From Azadirachta indica (taxonomy: Eukaryota; Streptophyta; Magnoliopsida; Sapindales; Meliaceae), in the NCBI GenBank assembly GCA_022749755.1, contig CM040441.1, positions 20,833,475 through 20,897,474 of the forward strand: a DNA stretch of 64,000 bases. Direction: 5' to 3'. Below, one piece after another: positions 48,691 to 62,238 of the stretch (positions within the stretch are counted from its first letter, which is position 1; each line of letters opens with the position of its first letter). Below the pieces are notes generated by a model that was given only the letters and a program-made list of their open reading frames with translations, did no database searches and had not been told where the DNA came from. A program made the translations under genes and the position numbers.

Positions 48691-49264
48691 ATCTAGAAGA
48701 AAAATGCGAAGTTAAAAAAAAAATTCGAAAAAAATAACGTGAATGAGAATGAGAAGAATCTCGGGTATGTTAAACTAAAAGTGACCATTTGAAGGCTGCA
48801 CTACCAAATCTCCTTCAATTGCTACGTTTTTTCTCAGCAACTTCATGGGCTAATTGTATTGTTTTGTCCTCCAATTAATTTGGTGCCAACAGCAAGAAGA
48901 AGCTGCACTAGAAGAACCAAATAGCACAACAATACTGTTGATGCAATAAAATTAACTGCTCACAGTGAGGTGGTTGGTCAACTCTCAGTCCCCACTTTGA
49001 ATCCAGCGGTTTGAGATAAAAATTAGTGCTACAGTACAAGCTGTCTATCTTTAATGCTAAGAGAGAAAGGCCATAAGGAAACCAAGTGGGGAATCGATAG
49101 TAACAATAATATCTTAAGGGATTTAATGTAGTGGAGAGGACAAGAATAATAGAGTTATCATGAAAGACAGTCATTGTGATAGTTATCTTATTAAAGCAAA
49201 AGTCAATTAGTTGGGAAATGGAAATTTATTATTTTATTTGGACTCGTATAAAATAATGAAAACA

Positions 49265-49705
49265 CCCCTTCTATAATTGGTCCGAATGGCTGAGAGCCTA
49301 TGAGCCTTATATTTGTAGGAAATTTTGTGCATCCTTAGTAGACTGTAAGAATTGAGGACAGAAATGCATTTTGTTTTTCTTTTCTTATATTTTCACATGC
49401 CTTAAACTTTATCTCACTTCATGTATAAACCGAAATTAAAATAATTCGACCTGCCAATTGGTGTCACTGGAATTAATTAACTCCTGTAAAAGGGAAAATT
49501 TTTTTTCTTTAACATCATAAATTACAATATAATTTAGAATAACTTGATTATTCTTTTAAATATGTAGGAGTACATATGACTTTAGCTATATTTTTATCTA
49601 TATATCTATTGTTTAATATTTAACATTCAAAATTTACCAAAGTAAATGTCAAAGTGCTGATTTTAGTTTTTCTCATTTAAAAGAATAAATAGCTCAATAA
49701 CATTG
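49265..49705. repeat. Segment paralogous to 17.6-19.1 kb (copy 2)
   Basis: Located 0.9-1.3 kb upstream of the WAK-like start codon, this block matches the two ends of 17580-19090. It lacks the intervening DNA found there. Confidence 0.7.
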
Positions 49706-50412
49706 ACAGAAAAATCTAAAAGCTAGTGACAATTTAAATTATGAGAGATATTTAATTAATGAATGACTTTTTAATGTAATTTAAAGTTTAATATGATAGC
49801 TCGGAAATATCAATTAATGTTATTCAAACAATTTTATTAGAAGTTGAATTAATAATCATACTTCACATTTCACAATCATTCTCGAAAGGTCCGATCTATA
49901 CAATGATTCTTGGTCGTTTATATAAATATTTGTTTCTATTCTGAAATTTAAATTTGATTTTTATAAACTTTTGTGATATTTATAAATTCGTGATCATTTA
50001 AAGGGTTTAGAGGTGCTAAAAATTTGGTAATTATGGCTTAATAAAATTAAATGAAAATTTTCAACTTAAAAAGGTATTGAAATGTGAATTAATTTATTTA
50101 AATATAATTTAATTAAACATTATGATTATAAAGTTTATTTATTTCATATTATACAGGGATATTTTTTTTGTATAATTATTTACGAAGATATGATAAACAT
50201 ATTATTCACTTGATCAATAAAAGGCAATTGAACATATTATTTAAAGATTTATATTCAAATGTAATAAATATAAAATAAAATATTTATTTAAAATCATTTA
50301 TATATACATATACATATATATATATGTAAACTTTTCATTCTTATTTAGATTTCAAATTAGAAAGAAAACATAAATGACAATTTTAGGATGGTACAACTGA
50401 TTTGTGTAGAGG

Positions 50413-50473
50413 GCCGGCAATAGATAAAGACAATAACTGAGACTAAGAAGGCCGGCAATGGATAGCCGGCAAC
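50413..50473. repeat. Three GCCGGCAA(T/C) motifs upstream of the WAK-like gene
   Basis: GCCGGCAAT at 50413 and 50451 and GCCGGCAAC at 50465, all on the plus strand, 113-173 bases before the start codon. Such GC-rich words stand out in this AT-rich DNA. They could be regulatory sites or part of a short tandem duplication. Confidence 0.6.
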
Positions 50474-50585
50474 GAATACATGTGTGAAGAAAAAGAGGAA
50501 ACAAAATATCAAAGAATTGAAGATCCACAAACTTTATTTCTTAAAGCAGCTGCTCCAAAAAAATTAAGGAGAGAGGGAGACGAGA

Positions 50586-53362
50586 ATGAATACTGCGCTG
50601 GGGTTGCACCTCATTTTGTTGCTATGCCTAATTAAAGCTTCAGCATCTGTGCGTATATGTCCATTTACGTACTGTGGAAATGCGCGCTTTGGTTATCCCT
50701 TTGGAATAGAAAAGAATTGCTACTTCAATGAGTGGTTTGAAGTAACTTGCAACTCTCAAAAACCTTTCTTAAGGAAGGTCAACCTGGAACTACTGAAAGT
50801 TATTGACCCATCAGTTGTGGTCAATGTTCCTGTATTTCTTCGGGTTGCGGTAGGAACAGCACCGGTGTATCAGTTGATCTATCAGGTAGCCCTTTTCACT
50901 TTTCAGATTCAGAGAATAGATTCACGGCCATAGGCTGTAGCAACTATGCAACTATGATCGACCAGAATAATTCTGTTGTTGGTGGGTGTCTATCTGTTTG
51001 CAATGGTGATGAGAAAGCTGGAAAGGAAGGTTGCTATGGCATCAATTGTTGCCAAACCACCATTCCTTCAAATCTACAATATTTCCAGGTAAACATACTC
51101 AATTTCCCTAATTTTGACAATGCTAGTGACCCAGAATGCAGGTCTACCTTCATGCTCGCCCAAGATTCGTCCGAGTCAATTTCCCCAAAAACCTACAAAG
51201 ATTTAATATCTGCTCCTGCAAGTGTGGACTGGGAACAAGATATTGGATCATGTCTTGAAAGATCAGATAGTTCGAATACCATTTGTGATCAATATGGGGA
51301 TGACTGTTGGTTGTCACTAAGTCCAAACCTTTTATGTCGCTGCTATAGCATCGACCAAGGATATTGCAGAGGTACCCCTCTTTGTCTATAAATTAACTCT
51401 TGTTGTAAACTACTATATTTTATTTTAATCATTATTTTCCATGGACAGGGAGCATGTATTGTATAAATAACAATTGTTCCCAATGTCCTGCTGGCTACTA
51501 TAATTCTTCCAATATGGGTTACTGCACTGCCATAAAAACACTCAATTCTGTTGCAAAAGTTCAAATTATGGCAGGTACAAATATCTCTTCACTACCTCAG
51601 CTACAATTTTATATTTATACACATGTACGTGCGTACATATAAATATGGGAATATTATTGTCAAATTTACTATCAATTTTTCGCAATATGAATTGTAAACT
51701 TTTTGCAATATAAAATTTGCTCTCAAAATTTTTGAAAAACTTTTACAACATAAAATTTTTTAAATTTAATATTCTATTTAAAAAGTTATATATAATTATA
51801 TTGTAAAAGAATTGATAGCAAATTTTTAAAAAAAATTATGAGCCAAAATATTATTATAATTTTCAAAAAATAAATATTAGAATAAAATTATATTAATTAT
51901 TACAAAATAAAAATAAAGACAATATGCTTATTTTATATATCTTATGATAGTTTATGAGTAAAATAGTAACTTTAAAATAAGAATAGTCATCTCAGGGGTA
52001 TCTTCTTATTTCTATTAAAGTCTACAGAGTATTTTCACATTTCTTTAAAAGTTAGGGGATAAAGTACAATATTCTTATACATATTTGATCAAAATTTTAC
52101 TATTGCGGGATGCAGGTTCTATTGGTGGTTCACTTGGAATATTGTTGCTATTGATTGGAGGATGGTGGTTACACGAGTTTATGAAAAAAAGGAAGAAAAT
52201 CAAGCTACAACAAAAATTTTTCAAAAGAAATGGTGGTTTATTGTTGCAACAAGAGTTATCATCGGATAAAGGCAATGTGGATAGGACAAAATTGTTTTCT
52301 TCAAAGGAATTAGAAAAGGCTACCGATAACTACAACACTAATAGAATCCTTGGTCAAGGAGGGCAAGGCACTGTGTACAAAGGAATGTTGGCAGATGGAA
52401 AAATTGTGGCTATTAAAAAATCAATAGTAGTTGATGAGAGCAAAGTTGAGGAATTCATCAATGAGGTGGTAATTCTATCTCAAATTAACCACAGAAATGT
52501 GGTTAAACTATTAGGATGTTGCTTAGAGATAGAAGTTCCTCTTCTTGTCTATGAATTCATTCCCAATGGAACTCTCTTCCATTATATACACGATCAAACT
52601 GAGGAGTTTCCAATCACATGGGAAATGCGCTCACGCATTGCTATTGAAATTTCAAGTGCTCTATCATATTTACATTCAGCAGCTTCAATCCCTATTTATC
52701 ATCGAGACATCAAGTCTGCAAATATACTTTTGGATGATAAGTATCGTGCAAAAGTTTCAGATTTTGGAACTTCAAGATCTATGACGATTGATCAAACACA
52801 TTTAACTACGCAAGTCCAAGGGACTTTCGGATATTTAGATCCAGAGTATTTTCGGTCAAGTCAATTTACAAAAAAAAGTGATGTATATAGTTTTGGAGTA
52901 GTTCTTACTGAACTTTTAACAGGACAAAAACCAATTCGTTCAACTACTTGTGAAGAAGATAGAAGTTTAGCAGCATATTTTCTTTGTGCAATGAAAGAGA
53001 ACCGTTTATTTGAGGTGCTTGATTCTCGAGTTCTCAAGGAAGGAGACAAAGAAGAGATTATAATAGTTGCTAAACTTGCACAAAGATGCTTGAATCTTAA
53101 TGGGAAGAAGAGACCTACAATGAGAGAAGTAGCAACTGAATTAATCAAGATCAGAGAAGATTCCATTGTGCCACCAAATTTTGAAGAGATCATTGATTGC
53201 GAAGATGTCGACATAGTAGGATATAACTTGGAAACTGGTTCTTCCTCCGCCAGGACTGGATCATTTTTTAATGGAACTGCTTGTTTTTCCATTGAAGCAG
53301 ACTTGTTGATTTCAAAAAATGGTGGTGATAAGATAGATGAAGTACTGCCTCTAAATGCATGA
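50586..53362 (+). CDS. Wall-associated-kinase-like receptor kinase, one frameshift
   Basis: This is a plasma-membrane receptor Ser/Thr kinase of the WAK/WAKL type, which sense pectin fragments or wall state. Exons are 50586-51371, 51449-51574 and 52116-53362, with GT-AG phase-1 introns. A signal peptide ([13 protein letters not shown]) precedes a galacturonan-binding GUB_WAK domain ([12 protein letters not shown]). A cysteine-rich ectodomain follows, then a transmembrane helix just after the second intron. The kinase has [27 protein letters not shown] and D-F-G-T-S. H-R-D is the RD-kinase form. The kinase exon is intact. One base is missing near 50833-50838, shifting the frame in the GUB domain. 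With it the protein would be 719 residues, normal for WAKLs. It is a pseudogene or contains a sequence error. Confidence 0.93.
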
Positions 53363-53464
53363 ATTTCTTATTTGGATTTGGACTATGCTTCTATTCTCTT
53401 TTTAATTCCAATTTTTAGTATTTTATGACTTTTGAAAATCAGTTTATTAGAAATTTTGTCATTT

Positions 53465-53470
53465 AATAAA
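53465..53470 (+). promoter_or_regulatory. Candidate poly(A) signal of the WAK-like gene
   Basis: AATAAA 103 bases after the stop codon. Position-based support only. Confidence 0.4.
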
Positions 53471-53479
53471 GTAATTAAT

Positions 53480-55740
53480 AATATAAGCTGCATATGTTAT
53501 CTTTTATCATTTGACTTTATGTTGTATTATCAGCTTTATACCATTTTAAGTGATCAATATATTCTGCCATTAATCAAACTGAATAATACAATAAATAAAT
53601 TGAAAATTACAAATATTACAGTATAATAATTATAAGCGGTAATACTTATCATTTTTTCAGTGATAAAACAAATTTTAATGATAATAAAAATTAATTCAAG
53701 AATGGGTAACAATAAAGGTCTACTTGTTATCTTACTTAGCACTTAATTAATTAAATTTTGTTGCATTAGATAATTAAATATGTTTGTCTTTTTAACTTCA
53801 ACTCAATTTTTTCACTTTATTGATGAATCTAAAATGTTATTTCTTAATAATTGTTTTGGTTATTGGCCTTTTTAGTAATAAAGTACATATTTTATTTATA
53901 GTAATGATACATGTTTCATGGTAGTAATTTTTCTTTAAAAAAAGTTTAGATGAGAATAAAAAACTTCACTTACAAAACATCAAACATTTGTACTTAACTA
54001 TTACTAAAACTCGAAATGATCAAAAAACATCAAGGGTGTGTAAGACCAAAACTACTCCCAAAATGCACTATAGGTAATAATTTGAATCATAATATATATC
54101 TACCATGAGTTGTTATTTGCTTGTAATCACAATAATTGTTAATCATGATTAGTTATTTTATTTGTTTACTTAAATTATTTGATGTTAATGAATCACTATA
54201 TTATAGTAAAGTGTGTTTTTTCCTTTGCATTTTTATGAAGGTGGCAATTTGGGATCACTGGTAGTGTCAAATAATTAATATTGTCTGAAGTCTTAAACCT
54301 GAATACGACTTATTTATTAAATAGGTAACACAATATAACTCATCAACCTATTTATTAATCTGGTAATCGTGTCAGATTGGCCCGTTTAATTTAAGTAAAA
54401 AATTGTTCTAATTGTAAAGAGTCAAACCCAAGACTTTAATTTCATATAATTTTAATCACCGAACTACAACCACATTTTTGTTTAAATTATGAATGCATAA
54501 TTTATTTATGTATTTTAAGTTCTTCTATTTATATTACAATTTAAATTATTTTACATAGAATTATTTTAATTTATGAATACTAAATTATTACAAGTAATTA
54601 GACTAAAATTATTTAATGAAAGTAATTTCAAATTAAAAAATTACTAAAATAAAAAATTAAAAGTGTGATATAATACATTTATTTCTAAAACCAATTTAGA
54701 AATTAAAAAAAAATAAATTTCTTGTAAAAATCATTTATGAATATGATATTTTGAAAAGATCGATTATAGATAAGTTTTTTTTTGTAAATTTTTATAATAA
54801 AAAAATATATTATTCAATTTATTTTTAAAAGATAAAAATAATAATTATAGTCTTGATAAAAAAATGGTTCTCTATTTTTATATTTTCTGTATTATTTTTT
54901 ATAAAAAAATTAAATAAAATTTTCTTTCTATTTTATCATTTAGATATATTTTTAGTAGATAATTTTATTGTCATTATTGTTTTAAATTCTTGGAATCATT
55001 ATTTATTTAATCATCCATCTAATGTATATAGTATATAACATAATGTATGTACAATGAATTGACTATAATTTTTAAAGTCAAAATGTGACAGTATTTAATT
55101 TTTGTAACGTATTAAGTAACTATTAATTTTTATACTATTATTAATGTAATAATTATGCATTAACAAGTCAAGTATCACATAAATTATTAAAATTATATAA
55201 ATCAAGCAATATGGTTTAACTAATTATATTGACACACTTTAATTAGAAAATTAAATAAATATTAGCAATTAAATTTGAAAGTTTTAAAAAAGTTACATGT
55301 TTATCAAGTGGTATGTCACTTCTATTATTAAATTATAAATGATAAAGAATATATTGTTACGCAATAGACTCAAATTACGATAGATGTGTAAATATCCTAA
55401 TTGGGATATAATAACTTAATTTACAATTACTTATCGAAACTCTATTAAAATTATTTTTAAACAATATATTACAAGAAATTTATAAATGATTTATTATGAA
55501 TAAGTTAAAATATCTTAATTTTAAATTAAAGATATATCAAATTTAAGTTAAATACTCTTAATTTTATTGTATTTACAATTTATAAGTAACTATTTTTTAA
55601 TATTAAATGAAAAATAAGTACTTTTAATCAAATCAAAGGAGTATAGGCAAATTAATTATTGTATTTGATGTTAAAGCTAATTATGATGATACAATAGGGG
55701 TGAGGCAAAAGGGGTTTTTTTTTTTGATAAATCTAATACA
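53480..55740. other. AT-rich intergenic DNA after the WAK-like gene
   Basis: No gene is recognised. The stretch 54295-54400 has 'gtgtcagattggcccgttta'-type words typical of a hAT-like MITE remnant. The remainder is A/T-rich with short chance frames. Confidence 0.55.
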
Positions 55741-55749
55741 TCATAAAAT

Positions 55750-57110
55750 AGTTTAGATAGAAGTGGCAAAACGAACGGGTCAGTCCGAGCCTAGCACAGC
55801 CTAACTTACAAATAGTATTAGTGTAGTTTGACACAGTCAAGAAAATAGGCTCACATTCTATGCCATGTCATGAACAGTAATTATGTCGTGCTAGACTGTG
55901 CTAGTACTGTTTATGGGCCAGCTGCTTTATTATTTGGGCTATTGAGATAGTCAATAGTTAGTTACTATTCATCATGACAAAAAAAGAAATTGATTTTAAA
56001 TAATAAAACTGAACTTATAAAATTATTAAAATAAAATTTAATACAAATTTAATTATGCATGCATTTTGATTAATAAATTTAAATAAATTTTTAAATTAAA
56101 ATCTAAATCTAAAATTATAAAATTTTATACGGATAAAATATAAAATTTTAATTTTGTGACTATATTGAACTTGTATAGTAATTATATTATACTTTTGTTC
56201 AATTTCAATTTTAATCTACCTAAAATAGAAAGACTAGTAGGTTTTTTTTTTTTGTGTAATTTTGTAATTTCTATATTTATTTGTATTATAAAATGTTATT
56301 TGTTAGTTTAGATATAAAATGAATGAAGTAAAAATGTTTTAAATGTGAAATTTTGTAACATTAAAAAACGAAAAATTAAAATGTCTCCACTACTTCCATT
56401 AATTAGTTATTTAGTTACAAAATAAATTAAAGAATTAACGCAATTTACATAAACTTTAAATTGCTTAAATTTAAATTTAAAAATAAAAAATTAGAATTTT
56501 AATTGTATAAAACATAAAATTTTGATTTTGATTGTTACAACTATATAGAATTTGCATAAATTTTAAGTACACATTGTGACGATTGACAATTGTTTTGAAA
56601 TTAATTTACAACTTCAAATATAACATTTTATTTAGAAAAATAAAAGTATAATAAATTGATGATTGTTAATGTCTTTATTTTATATTAATTATAATTAGGT
56701 ATAACTGATAATTATATTATGTATTTGTAATTTTATATGTATGAATATCTAAAATATTTAATTATATTATAATCAAAATGTAATTAATGATCATACTTTA
56801 TTATAAATTGTAATTATTCATCCAAATTTTAATTTAATAATAAATAATAAATATCGTGAACTTATTACTTATTAAATATATTATTGTTTTAAACTTGTTT
56901 AATTTATTATTATTTTTAATTTAACAAATTATGTATTATTCAACTAATTTTTATTGATTTAAATTAATTTTTAATTTTTAAAATATAGAAAAATATATTA
57001 ATAACAATAACCGTTCTACAGGCCGTGCTAGGCTTATCAATTTTACTATGCGTGCTATGTCGACTTGACATGAGGACTCACGTGAGCTTAAGTTTCTTGG
57101 TTTAGGGAAA
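55750..57110. mobile_element. hAT-like MITE/non-autonomous element with GCCTAGCAC ends
   Basis: The left end has 'gtggcaaaacgaacgggtc' and 'gagcctagcacagcc' near 55765-55802. The right end has the complement, 'ggccgtgctaggct', near 57020. 'GGGCCGTGC'-type inverted ends are common in plant hAT MITEs. The interior is A/T-rich and non-coding. The large duplication copy (from 56521) begins, in this window, inside this element. Confidence 0.5.
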
Positions 57111-59814
57111 AAAAAAACAAAAAGAATTTTATATATAATATGATAAAAGATATACAAGTGTTGATATTACACTAGTCTACTCTTTCTAAAGTGGCTAATA
57201 TTGCTAATAGTCTTAAGGTACGTTTACTATAACTTTTTTAAAAGAAAATTTTTACCAATAAAGTTTACATAAATAATGTTTTTAATGAGAAAATTATTAA
57301 TTGGTTTTGATTGTCATAAATAATTTTGAAAAAATTGAATAACTATTTTAATAAACAAATTTTAATAATTTATAATTTAAAATGATATTGTAAAATCTTT
57401 AAAACAAAATAAAAGTATTTTACATAATTTTAATTTTTTAAAAAAACTTAAAAAACTTTACAATCAGAAACTCAAATTTTGAGTATTTTTTAATTAAAAA
57501 AATAATTTTTTTAGTTTTCAAAAGTCTTTCAATATTAACCAAATAACATCCAAAAATTTAAAATAGTTTTAATAAAAGTCTAAATGCAATAAAAATAATA
57601 AAATAATATATGAAAGTTTGAACAACAAGCTGTAAGTGGCTTGGTTAAGAAGTATATTGACTTATTCAAAAAGTTTAATTAATTAAGTACAATTATATAT
57701 GGAAATTTAAAATTATTTTTTATTGAATAAAGTTATATTTCTAACTTATAATGCAGTATGCCCCTAGAGCATAGAGCCCTTTAATATAAGCCTAATTATA
57801 CGATTTCCATGTCTTCTCCTTGAATTCTTTATATCTTTTTATTTTTAGAAAATTGATAAATTGTAAATAATATTTTATTTAGTCCAAACAATAGATTAAC
57901 CAAGAATTGTGAAACAAATTCAATTTGCAACGAAAATTACTAACATAATTTTTGACATTACATTAACTAAGCTATATATATATATATATATATATACTTT
58001 TTAAAATATAAGATATGTTTCATAAAATCATATTAATATAATTTTTACATAAATTTGTAACAAAAAAAATAAAATTTATTATTTCTCAATCTCGACTAAC
58101 ATTTTCTCCACATATTATTAATTATTTTCTTGCAAATTGCATGCATTAAGTAACTTGTTCCTATGATATTACTAAAATAGCCTTCTATTATACAACCTAT
58201 TATTGATTTCAGGCTTAATTAATTATTATAGCTTTTTCTTTCCCCTTAATTATTACATACACGTATATTTTCTAGCAAGTGTAATATCTTGCTACTCTAT
58301 TTACTTTTTTCTTAAATGAAATTCTTTGGTAATGTTGAAATCTATATATTAAATAGAAATCTCAATACAATATGAATAAAAATTTTATTAATGAGATGTT
58401 AATAAATTATATTTACATATATATATATATATATTCCAGTTTGTAAAGCCAGAAAAATGTACATATCCCGATCTCTTTTTCTTTTGAAACAAGAGATTCG
58501 ATTGTTGTTATCAAATGTAAATAACCTAAATTAAGCAATGAAACATAATAAATTATGACAATTTTTGACGCGATTCATTAATTCGATATAACTATAATGC
58601 AAAATTAGTGGGTTCAAGTTAACATAAAATAATAAGGTTACAAAAAATTAATGGAAGTTTGTTAATGACATAATTAATTAATTATCAGAATAATTATGTC
58701 ATATTAATTTATTTATAATTTAATAAACTCGTTTTTTTTTTTTTTTTCTTTTACATGTTAACAAATATTTAGTTATATTTGGAATAAAATTGATTAGTTT
58801 TTGAGTAAATAGTAATTCAAATTGCTTAATTTGGTTGCAGAATTTGCCACTCAATATAAAGGAACAAGGTGGAAGAACGTTGGAAGAGATTGGCATTTTC
58901 AATTGTATTAATTAATCAAATTAAATTCGGCTAAGATTTTCACCATCAAGTAGTACCATATAAAGGAACGAAAGGAAGAAATTGGAAGAGATTCAAGTAT
59001 CCATGAACTGATTAATTAATTGAAATCGTTAACATTTTAATTGTACAAAGGCGAGAGAATTTTGTATGTTCATTTGTACATCTCCATGGAAATTATGAAG
59101 ATTATAGCATTGTTTCTTTCAACAAGTAAATGCCTTCACTGCATTTGATTTCTATCACAAATTTTCATTTATTTGCCTTTATTTTTTTACTTTTTAAAAA
59201 AATTGAGATTGGATGGGTTGAAGAAGGAGCTCTTTCAGTAAATTTTTGAACTGAAGCTAGTAAATGTTTAATATCTTTTGCAGCTAAATATTTGACAACA
59301 CAAGGTGGTTTCCTTGACGGCCTCATGTTTTCTAGTTTATGTTGTAGAAAAAAATATACTAAATATATACTAATTAATTAGATCAATAGAAAATATTCCT
59401 TCAACTAGATAATGTTTATAACTAACCATAAATTGTCATGTATTTTTCTTGCTGATGTGTTTAATGTATTATGCTACTTGTCATGATTTAAGTGCTATTG
59501 CTGGCTGCTGGGCATGTTGTTAGCTTCTGGGTTTTTAGTTGCTTAATCTGTTTGCTATGCTAATTTTTGCTTGGAGGTTCTGTGTATCTGCTTTTGCTGT
59601 ATTCTGCTGTTGTATGCAATTATTTTCGACTGTTTTCTGCTGTTTTGCCGCTTGCTTTATGCAACAGGAATGTAATTCGCTACTGAAGCATCCCTACCAT
59701 GTACAATAACATGTGTGAGCAAAAAACTGTTCGTTACAGATTTTGGAAGGATAAGTGGACAACATATGAATAGAACATAGTCGGCTTATTTTTATTACCC
59801 TAAGTTTGTACTCT

Positions 59815-60030
59815 GAACTTGTAATTGACAAATATATTGGGCCCTTGCTATTATCTTCTTGTGTTCTGGCCTTATGATCAAGGCCTATGCATAGGTAAGT
59901 TTTCTCTAATCCCATACATAATAAGCTTGTTTGTTTAATTCTTCTAATAACTATACATTCCTTTTCTTAAACAATAATATATATATATTTATTGTGTTTT
60001 TTTAACATTTCTACTTAAATTTTTATTTTT
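59815..60030. other. ~214-bp indel specific to right duplication copy
   Basis: The left copy passes directly from the sequence matching ~59814 to the sequence matching ~60031 (junction near 3293). The right copy has about 214 bp in between, AT-rich at its 3' half. I see no clear terminal inverted repeat or target duplication, so a deletion in the left copy is as likely as an insertion in the right. Confidence 0.8.
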
Positions 60031-62238
60031 CCTGGGAAAGATTCTTATACTTTTCGCTTGCATTTTTAAATAGGAGGTTATGACAAAGAAGAAAAAGGTA
60101 AGAGATTATGATTTAGCTGCATTGAAATATTGGGTACTACTTCTACAACAAATTTCCTAGTAAGTTTTTTCCTTAAATAATTATTTTTTATTTAGGTTTA
60201 TTATTATTATTATTATTATTATCCAGCTTTTGATGCTAACCCAACTAATTTTGATTGCTAAAATCATAACAGCAAAGGTCTCTCTCTTCTAGCACTTTTA
60301 ACATTTAATTTAATTGCATTGGTATTCGTATTTTATTGTATTAATTGAGTTAAAATTTAATTTTTATTGTTCTGTTTTGTGTTTGCAGTGTATATAAAGA
60401 AAGTTTATACTGAAAATCCATAAGATATTCAATAGCTTTTTTTTAATAGGTCAGCGACCGGTTGATATTCATATGTTGGCATTGGGATTTGATTTTCATT
60501 TTACTTTATTTTAAGTTAGATTGAGAATTATGTTTGTTTAGTTTTATTTATATTGGCATGATGAATTTTGAATTATGTTGGAAATGAAGTGACAATGATG
60601 TTTGCATATTGTGGATTGGAATGTAGAATTTTGTTGATTATATTGGCAATAATATTTATTATCATATTTTTAATTTTTCTATTTTTAGTTAAATAATATC
60701 TGTTATTTTAATTTCATTTTTTGCCGTTTGTAGTTATATTGGTAATTAATATAAATCAATTGTATTAAAAAACTTGAACAAAATTAAAAATACAATAAAA
60801 AAAAAAAAAAGACTAAAAAACAGGAAAACTACACAAAAACAAAATTAAAAAAAAAGGAAAAATCAGACAAAAAAAAAAATAGAAAAAAAAGAGAAAATTG
60901 GTATACCCAAAAAACTGATGAATTCTTGATAAAAAACACTTTTGAGGCTGAACTTATAATATTTGCAGCTGATTTTTTTAGTTGTAAAAGATCTTTTCTC
61001 TTGTAGTCGTCATATTCTTAGCTCGTGCATCCAAGAAGTGAATAATTTCTTGACTTAAGATTTATATCGAAGTTGGTTTGGATTGAATACCATTTCTTTA
61101 TGTTGTATCCTCTTTCTTGTAATCTCCTTTGTTACCACTAGGAGGACTATTGTGCTAATTGTCGAGTAACAGCCAAGAGGCATGGAAAGATTTGAACATC
61201 AATGAATATCACGTTCTGAAAATATAAGACGTGTGTTCTTTAAATTAATTGTTGAATTCTCTTACAGAAGAATTTTGCCTCTAGAAATTGATATGACAAA
61301 TAACATTATTATCACATATTCCTCATAATTAATATTTTTCATACTCTTAAATCAACTTGTATAGAAGTTTGGATATACTAATAATATACATGTTATTAAA
61401 ATAATTTCATATGTTTAGAGTTAGTTGTGTGATATAAATGTAAACTTTATATAGGTGTTTAGTATTTAACTAATTTATCCAATTAAGAGTTAAACAAGTA
61501 ATTTTTAAACTATTGAGACTAAAATGTATAATAGACTACATCTTAAAGACCTAAGAATCTTTTTCGCTTAAAATTTTTAGAACATAAAATTCCTTATTAC
61601 AATAAATAAATAGTATGTAGTTCTATGTATAGACATATTTCTATACAAACCAATTGATAAAAATTGATATATTAATATTATATTATAACAATATGTCCTA
61701 AAGTTTTCATAAGATTATAAGAAAAATATATGAGAAGAATTGTAAGAGAATTTTTTAGAAATATTGGTGGAAAATTAGTTATAGAGATGAATTTTAAGCT
61801 TTAAAAGATTATACAATATAGCTTTGGATCAATGGCATTTTTGAACTCTAAACAATGCTGCTCTGCTTCATTTGTTTTTTGGTAAAATTTTATTTAAGCT
61901 CCTAAAGTTTATATATAAATAAATAAATAATATATAATATTATATAACGCACATAAAAAATATGAGATATTAATATATAAATTTTAAAATTTATCTCGCC
62001 TTTTATAATTATTAAAAAAGTTAGGAACTTACATAAAATTTTGGTGAAATTTAGGAATCGAATACTTAAAATTGAAACCAAACCAAATCAAACTAATTCG
62101 ATTCAATATCTTAAACTCAAATTCTATTTTAGTTTGGTTCAATTTTTTAAGAAAATGAACTGAACCCGAAATTGCCTAACCATATTATTTTTCATAATAG
62201 ACTTCGCATAAATAGAGATTTGTTCCAACTTTAGGGTT

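Larger units (their letters stand above)
48110..50400. other. Upstream region of the WAK-like gene
   Basis: It contains the MITE at 48440-48690, the block shared with 17.6-19.1 kb (49265-49705), and otherwise A/T-rich DNA. An 88-codon minus-strand frame at 48908-49174 has no recognisable domain. Confidence 0.55.

Noticed and set aside
49271..49300. tRNA-like look of 'ggtccgaatggctgagagcc'
   Set aside because: No cloverleaf could be completed and no TTCGA T-arm follows. The stretch is part of the WAK-flank repeat.
52861..53292. 143-codon minus-strand frame
   Set aside because: It is antisense to the intact kinase exon of the WAK-like gene.
27929..53362. A P450-kinase biosynthetic or defence gene cluster as one functional system
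   Set aside because: The CYP76 genes and the WAK-like gene share no promoter block or pathway logic that I can see. Co-location of two tandemly evolving families is enough to explain it.
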